Position numbers and translations under genes: made by a program. 64,000 nt of DNA from a virus: positions 37,376-101,375 of IMG/VR virus record IMGVR_UViG_3300046542_000074; one strand, written 5' to 3'. How positions within the stretch are numbered: the stretch's first letter is position 1; the number at the start of each line of letters is the position of its first letter. The notes below the pieces were generated by a model. It worked only from the letters and a program-made list of their open reading frames with translations, made no database searches and was not told the origin of the DNA. This document shows positions 8,556-17,600 of this stretch, piece after piece.

Positions 8556-11500
8556 GTTAGAAATTAGGGTAGACAGTACCCCAACAGAGAAAGCAACCAA
8601 AGCGTTGAATGACTTTGCCAGTGCCGCTGATAAAGCTGCTCAAGCTGGTAAGGCTAAAGTTACAGTTGACAGAGAAGCTGCTGCTGCAAACGAGATCACC
8701 GCTAAGTCTGAAAAGAACCTTTCTGAAGTTATCGACTACCAAGCTCGTAAGTTAGCAACACTGAAAGAACAACGACGTGAACTTAACAAGTCTGACATGC
8801 GCAGTACTGCACCAGAAGAGTTCCGTAGACTTAACAGTATTCTGGATGCAAACATTGCTCTGGTGTACAAACAAGGCACCGCAAAGGATGTTCTCAACGC
8901 GAAGGAAGAACGAGGCATTGAAAAGCTCAATGCTGTTGTAGCTGGTTACGACAAAGTTTCCAAAGCTACCCTTGAGTATGACCGGAACATTGCTGCACTG
9001 AATAAGGGTTATGACAATGGCCTTCTTAGTACAGTAGCCTACAATAAAGCTCTTGCTGACCAAGCTGCACAACTTGAGAAAGTTAAAGCTGCTCAACCGG
9101 GCAGTAGCCAGTCTGTTGCTGCTGGCTATGAGAATGCTTTGAACAAGCTTGTTCCATATCGTGTGGAGATGACAAACCTTGCTGCTCAGGAAAAGATTCT
9201 CCAACAACAACGTGATGCGGGTAGTGTTAAAACTCCGGCACAGATTGCTGAATGGGATCGTGCAACCGCTGCAATTGCCTCTCAGCGTAAAGAGTATGAG
9301 CGACGAATCAAAGCTGGTAATGAGATGGGTATCTCTGCCAAACAAGAGCAAGCTGCTCTCCGTGGACTTCCAGCACAATTCACCGACGTTGTTGTTTCCC
9401 TGCAAGGTGGTCAAAATCCACTGACAGTATTGCTGCAACAAGGTGGACAAGTTAAAGATATGTTCGGTGGTATTGTTCCAGCCTTCAAAGCTGTAAGTAC
9501 TGCTGTTCTCTCTATGATCAGTCCGCTCACTGTTGGTGTAGCTGCAATTACTGCTCTTGGTGTTGCTGCCTATCAGGGCAGTCAAGAGTTCACCAACCTG
9601 CAAAGATCATTGGTCAAAGGTGGTGGGTTCTCTGGAGCCACACTCTCAGACCTTTTGGTATTCCAAACAACATTGGATAAAACAGCAGGAACTGCCAGTG
9701 ATGCAGCCGAAGCGTTAACACTTCTTGAAGCCTCCGGTAAGATATCTAAAGAAGTTTTTGTGAGCATTGGTGCTGCTGCTATCCAAATGCGGGAAGCCAC
9801 GGGTCAGTCTATTCAAGACACTGTAGAGGACTTTGCATCTCTTGGTAAAGACCCTGTAGACTCTGCTGTTCGATTGAACGAGAAGTATAAGTTTCTTACT
9901 GCTTCTGTACTTGCTCAAGCTGAAGCATTGGCTAGAGCCGGGGAGGAACAAAAGGCTACAATCCTCCTGCAAAGCCAAATGTCAGATGCTGCCTCTGATT
10001 CAGCAGAAAGGATCATCGATAAAGCTGGTGGTATCGAACGTGCTTACCGTGGGGTAAAGGGTGCCATATTAGAAACTTGGAATGTTCTTAAGGATCTAGG
10101 TCGTACCGATGATGAGTACAGACTTGCTGATCTTACTGCAAGAGAGGCAGCACTAAAAGCTGAACTTGATAGGAACAAGAATGGAAACTTTCTTGATAAA
10201 GCCATGTCTCGCCCAGATGTCTTGGTGGAAGCTAAGCTCAAAGAAACACAGACAGCTATTGCCGAACTTAAGAAGAAGTCAGACAAGGAAGCTTCTGAGG
10301 AAGCCATCAAAAATGCGAGGATTGAAGCTGATAGGAAGGCTGCGGTTTCTCAAGATTACATCCGACGTATTGCTGCTGGGTACGGAACTGCATCTCAGAA
10401 GGCACAGGCAGAGTTAGACAAGATTGACCAGAAACAAAAGGAAGTCTTGGATGCTGGTGTGCCAAACAAAGACCAAATGGATTTGTATACCAAAGCACGA
10501 TCTGTAGCTCAAACCAATCTTGATAAGGCAAAGGAAGCAGAAGCTGCTGCGAACAAACCTAAGACTGATCCAGCTCAAACTCAAGAAGTCGTTGAAGTTA
10601 AGAGTAATCTAACTGCTCTGGAAGCTGAATACGATGGTTACTACAAACGTGTAACTGCACTAGGCAAAGCCAACATCGTGACTCAGGAAGCTACAGTTGC
10701 GAGCCAACAAGCCATTCTTGAGGCTGAAAAGAAGGCTATCTCTGAGAACTATGATGCACAGATTAAAGCCATTCAAGCCCTACAAGGTAAGAAGACTAAC
10801 TCTGCTGCTACCAACATCTCTCTGGATAACCAAGTAACTAAAGCTGAAGCTGCCAAGGTGGCTGCACTTGAGAAACTGAACACTCGTCAAGAAGTGCTGG
10901 CTGATCAAGAGAAAGGCAGACTGTCACAACGTTCTGCTGCTATTGCCGCTTATGCAGATGCAATGCAACTCCAAGTTGATAACATTGTTGAACAAGGAGA
11001 ACGCCAAGCTAAGGCTGTAGGTCAAGGTGCTCGACAAGGCAAGTTGAATGAAGACCTCCGTGAGAATGATCGTAACTTCGAAAAGAACACACTCTCTCTT
11101 GCCAAGCGTAAAGATGAGATGGACCCAATCGAATATGCCGCTAATCTGAAAGCTGCTACACAAGCACACGATGATATGCGCAATGCCATCATCAACAATG
11201 ATCGCCAGATTGCTGCTGCTGAAGCTGATTGGACTAATGGTGTTACTCGTGCTTATGAGGATTATGCAGATAAGTCTCGTGACCTTGCCAGTACTGTGGA
11301 AGGTGCTATTACGGGTGCATTCAGTTCGATGGAAGATGCAATGGCTGAGTTTGCCACAACCGGTAAACTTAACTTCCGCAGTCTTGCCAACAGTATCATC
11401 AGTGACATGGCTAAGATCGCTGCTAAGCAAGCCACAAGCTCAGCTCTATCCAGTTTGTTTGGTATGGCACTTGGTGCTTATGGTGGTGGAGCTAACGGCT

Positions 11501-11997
11501 TTGCCTCGGGTAGTGCAGCGGCTGCTTCCTCTTCTGCTGGTGCATCTCAGGCTGGTTATGCCAACTTGAGTAACTGGAACATTAACGCTAAGGGTGGTGC
11601 ATTCACTGGTGGCCTTAAGTACTTTGCGAACGGTGGTGCATTCACCAACTCTATTGTTTCCTCTCCTACTGAGTTTGGTATGAGTAATGGTCAACGCGGA
11701 GTTATGGGTGAAGCTGGCCCTGAAGCAATCATGCCATTGAGCCGCACTTCTGACGGTAGCCTTGGTGTTCGTATGACTGGCGGCACTAGTACTTCAACAA
11801 GTAATTCTGGTGGGGTTCAAGTAAACATCAGCATCTCGGATAGCGGAGTATCCAGTAAAACAGAAGGTGGTGCAGGTGCAGGCTTCGATCAATTCGGTAA
11901 AGAGATTGGCGACTTTGTTGACGCTCGTTATCGTGTTCTTATTGGTCGTGACTTGAGAGACGGTGGTGCGATTAAGACAGCAATGTCTGGTCGCTAA
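8539..11997 (+). CDS. Tape measure protein
   Basis: At 1152 residues this is the tail length ruler. It has long Ala/Lys/Glu-rich coiled-coil stretches (about 1-280 and 480-880), a hydrophobic segment around residues 310-345 that may insert in the host membrane, and a C-terminal part with repeated GGAFTG/GGAFTN and GVMGEAGPEAIMPL, a motif common at the ends of tape measures. At roughly 0.15 nm per residue, a known rule, the tail would be about 170 nm long. It follows the chaperone pair and overlaps the long form. Confidence 0.93.
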   Translation: MPTIAELEIRVDSTPTEKATKALNDFASAADKAAQAGKAKVTVDREAAAANEITAKSEKNLSEVIDYQARKLATLKEQRRELNKSDMRSTAPEEFRRLNSILDANIALVYKQGTAKDVLNAKEERGIEKLNAVVAGYDKVSKATLEYDRNIAALNKGYDNGLLSTVAYNKALADQAAQLEKVKAAQPGSSQSVAAGYENALNKLVPYRVEMTNLAAQEKILQQQRDAGSVKTPAQIAEWDRATAAIASQRKEYERRIKAGNEMGISAKQEQAALRGLPAQFTDVVVSLQGGQNPLTVLLQQGGQVKDMFGGIVPAFKAVSTAVLSMISPLTVGVAAITALGVAAYQGSQEFTNLQRSLVKGGGFSGATLSDLLVFQTTLDKTAGTASDAAEALTLLEASGKISKEVFVSIGAAAIQMREATGQSIQDTVEDFASLGKDPVDSAVRLNEKYKFLTASVLAQAEALARAGEEQKATILLQSQMSDAASDSAERIIDKAGGIERAYRGVKGAILETWNVLKDLGRTDDEYRLADLTAREAALKAELDRNKNGNFLDKAMSRPDVLVEAKLKETQTAIAELKKKSDKEASEEAIKNARIEADRKAAVSQDYIRRIAAGYGTASQKAQAELDKIDQKQKEVLDAGVPNKDQMDLYTKARSVAQTNLDKAKEAEAAANKPKTDPAQTQEVVEVKSNLTALEAEYDGYYKRVTALGKANIVTQEATVASQQAILEAEKKAISENYDAQIKAIQALQGKKTNSAATNISLDNQVTKAEAAKVAALEKLNTRQEVLADQEKGRLSQRSAAIAAYADAMQLQVDNIVEQGERQAKAVGQGARQGKLNEDLRENDRNFEKNTLSLAKRKDEMDPIEYAANLKAATQAHDDMRNAIINNDRQIAAAEADWTNGVTRAYEDYADKSRDLASTVEGAITGAFSSMEDAMAEFATTGKLNFRSLANSIISDMAKIAAKQATSSALSSLFGMALGAYGGGANGFASGSAAAASSSAGASQAGYANLSNWNINAKGGAFTGGLKYFANGGAFTNSIVSSPTEFGMSNGQRGVMGEAGPEAIMPLSRTSDGSLGVRMTGGTSTSTSNSGGVQVNISISDSGVSSKTEGGAGAGFDQFGKEIGDFVDARYRVLIGRDLRDGGAIKTAMSGR

Positions 11998-12037
11998 GAT
12001 GCCGATTAAGTTGCCTCTATCGATCACCAAGAATCGA

Positions 12038-12067
12038 TTGACAAAATCTATCCCTACCTAGTAGAAT
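12038..12067 (+). promoter_or_regulatory. Sigma70-like promoter before the M-like tail gene
   Basis: TTGACA (12038-12043) and TAGAAT (12062-12067) are 18 bases apart, in the non-coding gap after the tape measure gene. It could boost the tail tip genes independently of the main late transcript. The hairpin just downstream would lie in its first transcribed bases. Confidence 0.6.
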
Positions 12068-12079
12068 AGATACTTATAA

Positions 12080-12116
12080 GGGAGGACTATTCACTTAGTT
12101 CCTCCCATTTTTATTT
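12080..12116 (+). terminator. Terminator/attenuator after tape measure gene
   Basis: GGGAGGA pairs with TCCTCCC, extended by CTA/TAG, and is followed by ATTTTTATTT. It lies only 13 bases after the -10 box of the promoter at 12038, so it may act as an attenuator for that promoter and as a terminator for the tape measure transcript. Confidence 0.75.
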
Positions 12117-12129
12117 CAGGAGATTAATA

Positions 12130-12477
12130 ATGGCAACACAGACATTTACATGGCGTGTAGAGAGAGCGCCTGCTCCAACTATCAACTATCGAACAATCGA
12201 AGCTCAGTTTGGTGATGGGTTCAAACAAGTTAGCGCTGATGGTATCAACACAAAAGATGAATCGTTTGATATCACCACCAACGGTACAGATGCTGTGATT
12301 CAGGCTATCGTGGATTTCTTTGATGCTCACAATGGAACTAAGAGTTTCTTGTGGAAACCACCTTTCGGTAAGTTGTCCCTCTTCACATGCAAGACATTCA
12401 AAGCTGTCCCTCAAGGACCAAATATCAATGTGCTGACAGCAACCTTTGTTAAATCATTTTCGAGTGGAGTACCTTAA
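12130..12477 (+). CDS. Minor tail protein M-like
   Basis: The 115-residue protein matches the Phage_min_tail family (lambda gpM) in length and pattern, with TINYRTIEAQFGDGFKQ near the N-terminus and KSFLWKPPFG in the middle. It belongs to the tail tip complex that starts tail assembly. TTCAGGAG precedes the ATG, and its stop overlaps the next start by one base. Confidence 0.85.
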   Translation: MATQTFTWRVERAPAPTINYRTIEAQFGDGFKQVSADGINTKDESFDITTNGTDAVIQAIVDFFDAHNGTKSFLWKPPFGKLSLFTCKTFKAVPQGPNINVLTATFVKSFSSGVP

Positions 12478-13211
12478 TGGCAGTAGTTGACATTCATCAG
12501 ACGATCCAGAATCTTGAAGCAGGCAACAAAGTTAAGTTGATCGAAGTGGATTGTACTGAGTTTGGTGGTTCTGTTCTGAGGTTCCATAATTACAACGTCG
12601 ATTACACAGAAGCTGAACTTCTGGCTTTAGCGGGTGCTGCAAGTATCCCTCCTAAAGCAATTATGTTTCAAGGTAAGGCTTACAGTTGCTGGCCTTATGA
12701 ACTAACAGGCATGGATCAAGATGGTACTGGTTCCAGTCCAACTCCAACACTGACAGTGGCTAACCTTGACGGAACAATCAGTAGCATGTGTCTTCAGCTT
12801 CAGAACTTGTTTGAAGCTAAGGTGACAGAGCATACAACATTCTTGCCCTATCTGGATGGTAACTCAGACGCTGACCCAACAATGGAATTTACCCAAACTT
12901 GGTATATCAGCCGTAAGAGTAACGAGGATAACGTAAGTGTTTCTTGGGACTTGTCTTCTCCTGCTGATCTAACTGGACAGCAACTTCCACGTAGGCAGAT
13001 TCACAGCATGTGCCATTGGGCCTTGAATGGTCAGTATCGTGGTGCAGATTGTGGATACACAGGCACAAACTACTTCACCGACAAAGGTGTACCAACAGCT
13101 AACCCAGCGTTAGATGTGTGCGGTGGACTATGTAGCGACTGTAAGTTAAGGTTTGGCGCAGAACAACCCTTAAACTTCGGCGGGTTCATTGCAAGTAGTT
13201 TGATTGCTTAA
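12477..13211 (+). CDS. Minor tail protein L-like
   Basis: This 244-residue protein matches lambda gpL in length, gene order and its C-terminal Cys pattern: CHWALNGQYRGADC and later CGGLCSDC. Lambda gpL is known to hold an iron-sulfur cluster through C-terminal cysteines, and these are the likely ligands here. It is part of the tail tip. ATG 12477 overlaps the preceding stop. Confidence 0.85.
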   Translation: MAVVDIHQTIQNLEAGNKVKLIEVDCTEFGGSVLRFHNYNVDYTEAELLALAGAASIPPKAIMFQGKAYSCWPYELTGMDQDGTGSSPTPTLTVANLDGTISSMCLQLQNLFEAKVTEHTTFLPYLDGNSDADPTMEFTQTWYISRKSNEDNVSVSWDLSSPADLTGQQLPRRQIHSMCHWALNGQYRGADCGYTGTNYFTDKGVPTANPALDVCGGLCSDCKLRFGAEQPLNFGGFIASSLIA

Positions 13212-13222
13212 TAGGAGTAGAC

Positions 13223-14011
13223 ATGGACGAGAAAATTGTAAATGCGATGCTCAGGCACGCTGAGAAAGAATACCCGAATGAGAGTTGTGGTGTAGTTGTC
13301 AAGTTGAAGACTACGGATAAATACATTCCGTGTAAGAACATTGCCAAAGACCCAACTACAGGATTTAAGATGTGCCCTGAGTCCTATGCTAAAGCAGAAG
13401 ACATTGGTGACGTAATTGGTATTGTCCATAGTCACCCTGACGGCACAACAGTTCCTAGCGCACATGACTTAGCAATCATGAGTGTAAATCGAGAGATTGA
13501 ACTAGCTGTTAACCCAAACAGCGACGTTATCCCTTGGCACATAGTATCATGGCCTGAAGGTGATTATCGTCAAATTGATCCTGTAATACATGGTGATCTA
13601 TTGGGTAAACCCTTTGTACATGGTGTATGGGATTGCTGGCAGAGTTGTGCAGACTTCTACAAGAAACATTATGGCATTGACTTCCCTCATTACGAACGTG
13701 AAGACCTCTGGTGGGAAAAGAAAGATGGTCCTTCGCACTATGAAGATTTCTACGAGAGCGCAGGCTTCTATATAGTAAGTGAACCTGAGTATGGGGACAT
13801 GATTGTCATGCAAGTGGGTCATTCATACCATCCCAACCATGCGGGTATTTACCTTGGCTCGGTTACTGAGTTTGATGGTACACCACTTGGTGGTAATGGA
13901 CCATTCATGTTTCATCACATGTACAACAAGAAAAGTGAAGTGGTTGTATACGGTGGTCAATGGTCACAACGTACCCGACTTATATTGAGACATAAAAACA
14001 AAGGAGTTTAA
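13223..14011 (+). CDS. Tail tip assembly protein K-like (JAMM plus NlpC/P60)
   Basis: The 262-residue protein has an N-terminal JAMM metalloprotease-like domain with ESCG and the HSHPDGTTVPSAHD metal motif (about residues 73-86), then an NlpC/P60-type cysteine peptidase domain with the catalytic Cys in VWDCWQSC (about 137) and a His in HAGIYLG (about 213). This two-domain layout is that of lambda gpK. It works in tip assembly and may cut peptidoglycan during DNA entry. Confidence 0.9.
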   Translation: MDEKIVNAMLRHAEKEYPNESCGVVVKLKTTDKYIPCKNIAKDPTTGFKMCPESYAKAEDIGDVIGIVHSHPDGTTVPSAHDLAIMSVNREIELAVNPNSDVIPWHIVSWPEGDYRQIDPVIHGDLLGKPFVHGVWDCWQSCADFYKKHYGIDFPHYEREDLWWEKKDGPSHYEDFYESAGFYIVSEPEYGDMIVMQVGHSYHPNHAGIYLGSVTEFDGTPLGGNGPFMFHHMYNKKSEVVVYGGQWSQRTRLILRHKNKGV

Positions 14012-14014
14012 TAG

Positions 14015-14629
14015 ATGGCAGAGAAATGGGTTGAGGTTCGCCTCGGTGGTTATCTCAGACAATTCGGTAAGAGTCATCGGTTCCTCGTATCCAAACCTGC
14101 TGAAGCAATCCGTGCAATGTGTTTGCAGATTAAAGGCTTTGAGAATGCCATGCGTACAGCACACCATAAAGGTATTAAGTTCGCTGTGTTCAATGGTACA
14201 CGCAACGTAGAGGATCCAGACGAACTCTGGCTGGGCACTAAGGATGTACTTCGTATTGTTCCTCAGTATGAAGGTAGTAAAAGTGGACTTGGCACAGCAC
14301 TTGTAGGTGCATTGATTATTGCAGCGGTTGTACTTGCTGGCCCCGCTGGCTATGCCGCTGCCGGTGGTTTCCTCGCTAGTGGTACGGCTGCTGCATCTAT
14401 CGCAATGGGTGTGGGTGTTTCCCTCTTACTTGGTGGTGTTACACAAATGTTAACGCCACAAACACAAGGACTTAGTACAACAGAGGATGCCGACAACTCA
14501 GCGTCTTATGCCTTTGGTGGCCCTGTAGTTACAACAGCGCAAGGTAATCCGGTTCCACTGTTTTATGGGGATCGAGAGGTAGGTGGAGCATGTGTTTCCG
14601 TCTATATGATTTCTGAAGATCAAGCTTAA
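14015..14629 (+). CDS. Tail tip assembly protein I-like
   Basis: The 204-residue protein begins with a ubiquitin-like beta-grasp region (VEVRLGGYLRQFG) and has a long Gly/Ala hydrophobic stretch (about residues 90-145), followed by PVPLFYGDREVGG near the end. These match lambda gpI. It lies between K- and J-like genes and is needed to build the tip, but it is not usually found in the finished virion. Confidence 0.88.
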   Translation: MAEKWVEVRLGGYLRQFGKSHRFLVSKPAEAIRAMCLQIKGFENAMRTAHHKGIKFAVFNGTRNVEDPDELWLGTKDVLRIVPQYEGSKSGLGTALVGALIIAAVVLAGPAGYAAAGGFLASGTAAASIAMGVGVSLLLGGVTQMLTPQTQGLSTTEDADNSASYAFGGPVVTTAQGNPVPLFYGDREVGGACVSVYMISEDQA

Positions 14630-14646
14630 TTAAAGGAGAACGTACC

Positions 14647-17600
14647 TTGCTTGAATACAATATCGAGGGTAGTAAGGGTGGGGGTGATAAACCTCACACT
14701 CCGGTAGAAACCCCAAACAACTTGCTGTCCGTAGCTCAAGCAAAGATTCTGATTGCTGTTGCTGAAGGTACACTGGGTGGCACTCCAACCGGTAAGGATA
14801 TCTTTCTTGGTGGCACTCCACTCTTAGATGCAAATGGCAATCCAAACTTTGGCGGTGTTACTTGGGAATGGCGTTCTGGTACTTCCCCACAAACTTACAT
14901 TCAAGGTATGCCGGATGTAAGTAATGAGATGACTGTCGGTGTAGAACTGACCAGCACTACGCCATACGTCCGTGCAATCACCAAGAGCACATTGTCTGCT
15001 GTACGAGTTACCCTGTCTTGGGCTGCTCTTATGCAACAGCAAAGTAACGGTGACACCACTGGCTACAAAATTGATTACGCTATCGACATCGCTACCAACG
15101 GTGGTGCTTATGTCTTGTATTCCAACTACACAGTTGATGGTAAGACTAACACAACTTACGAGCGTACCCACCGTGTGAACTTGCCTACAGGCACTAACTG
15201 GTCGTTGCGTGTTCGTCGTATTACCCCTAACTCTCAGTCAAGTACTATTCAAGATACCATGACTATCAAGAGTGTGGCTGAAGTAATCGACGTTAAGCAA
15301 ACCTACCCGAACACGGCTCTGCTGTTTGTACAGTTTGATTCCCGTTTGTTCGGCGGTACTATTCCAAAGATTTCTGTTCGCACCAAAGGTAAAGTAATTC
15401 GTGTCCCTGACAACTACGATCCTGAGACACGTTCTTACTCGGGTACATGGTCTGGTGCGTTCAAATGGGCATACAGCAACAACCCGGCTTGGGTGTTCTA
15501 TGACATTGTTACTGGTGATCGTTATGGTTTGGGTAGTCGTGTTACTGCCGACCAGATTGACAAGTGGGCTTTATATGAAGTAGCTCAATACTGTGACGTT
15601 CTAGTGGATGATGGCAAGGGTGCTGGCACTAAAGAACCTCGTCACACTTGCAACATCTACATTCAATCGAAAGCTGATGCTTGGACTGTATTGCGAGATA
15701 TCGCCAGTATCTTTAACGGCATGACCTACTGGAACGGTAACAAGTTTGTTGCTGTAGCTGATAAACAAGAGCCTCTGGATAACATCCCGGTGTTCGGTCG
15801 TTCCAACGTTGTAAATGGTAAGTTCAACTATCAAACCACTGACGTTCGTAGTATCAACACGTCGGCTCTGGTAAGTTACGATGATCCAAACAACCACTTC
15901 AACACAGAAGTCGAAGCTGTTTGGGAGAAGAGTCAAATTCTGCGATGGGGCGGTGATAAGCAAACTACTATGTCTGCTATCGGCTGTACCTCCCGTGGTC
16001 AAGCTCAGCGAATGGGTAAGTACAACCTAATCACTAACATGTACAACCGTACTGTCGTGTTCAAAACTGGCCTGCAAGGTCTGAATGAGCAAGTGGCTCC
16101 GGGTTCTGTTATTGGTGTAGCTGATCCACTGATTGCTGGTAAACCCTTCACAGGTCGCTTGGCTTCGGGTACAACCACTGTCGTAACTCTGGATCGTACA
16201 ACAGAAGCTAAAGCCGGTGACAAGTTGTTCATCACTAAGTCGGATGGCACTACCCAAGGCCGTACTGTTTCTGCTGTTTCGGGTAAAGTGATTACTCTAA
16301 CTACAGCCTACAGTGAAGTTCCAAAGATTGATGCTGTGTGGTACTTGGAAGCGTCAGACCTCAAGTCTCAACTGTTCCGAGTTATCAAGATCACTTCCCC
16401 AAGTGAATCTATTTACGAGATTACGGCTGCTGAGTACAATGACAGTAAGTTCGCTGCTATCGACAACGGCGCACGTCTGGAAGCTCGACCAATCAGTAAA
16501 GTTCCTTCTGGCTCTCAAGCTGCACCAGCTTCTGTAACTGTATCTGCGAAGAGTTACACAGAACAAACTCTTGCTGTAACCACAATGACTGTATCTTGGC
16601 CTCAAACACCAAATGCAACCTTGTATGAAGGCCAATGGCGAGTTGGTAGTGGTGATTGGGTTCCATTGGGCACAACTGGTGGATTGAACTTCGATGTGAA
16701 GGGTATTTACACTGGCGCCTACATTGCTCGTGTTCGTGCAATCAATGCCAGTGGTGTTATGTCTGTCTGGAAAGAGTCTGTACAAACAAACTTGGCTGGT
16801 AAAGTTGGTGCGCCTCCTGCACTGACAAGTTTGACAGTTACACCAATAGTGTTTGGTATGCAAATCAACTGGACCTTCCCTCAAGGTGCTGAAGACAGCG
16901 CACGTACAGAAATTATGTATAGTCAAACTCAATTCTTTGCTGATGCCAAGAAACTGGGTGACTTCGCATATCCACAAGCATCACACGAGATGAACGGATT
17001 GAAGGCTGGTCAACGGTTCTTCTTTTGGGGTCGTCTGGTAGACAGGACTGGTAACGTTGGTCCTTACTTCCCACTGACAACTGCTGTTGGTGTAATGGGT
17101 GAGTCAAGCACAGACTTTAGCGAGTATGAGGAATACTTCAAAGATCAAATCAACAACTCTGCACTTGGTCAAGAGCTAGCTGAGCGTATTGACAAGATCG
17201 AAGTCATTGAACGCACCACTGAAATTATTGAAGCTCAGCTTGGTGCAACTGAGGCAAGTGTTGCTGAAGTTAAAGAATCTACCGATCTTGCTGTTTCTGA
17301 TTTGAACCGAGATGTTGACCTGCTGAATAATGACTTAGCTGCATTGCAGACACAAGTAGATAACATCAAGGATGCTGCACTTTATGATCCAACAAAGACT
17401 TATGTGAAGGGTGATAGTGTCCGTGTTGGAGATCGCCTGTATCAAGCTAAGCAAGCTGTGCCGATCAACACTTCACCACCTAACACCACTTACTGGCTCG
17501 ATGTAGGTCAGGTGGTTGAAGAGGCTGGAGCGGTAGCGGTACAGGTTGGACTTAACACTGTGGCGATTTCAAACCAAGGCGGAATTCTTACTGCACAAGG

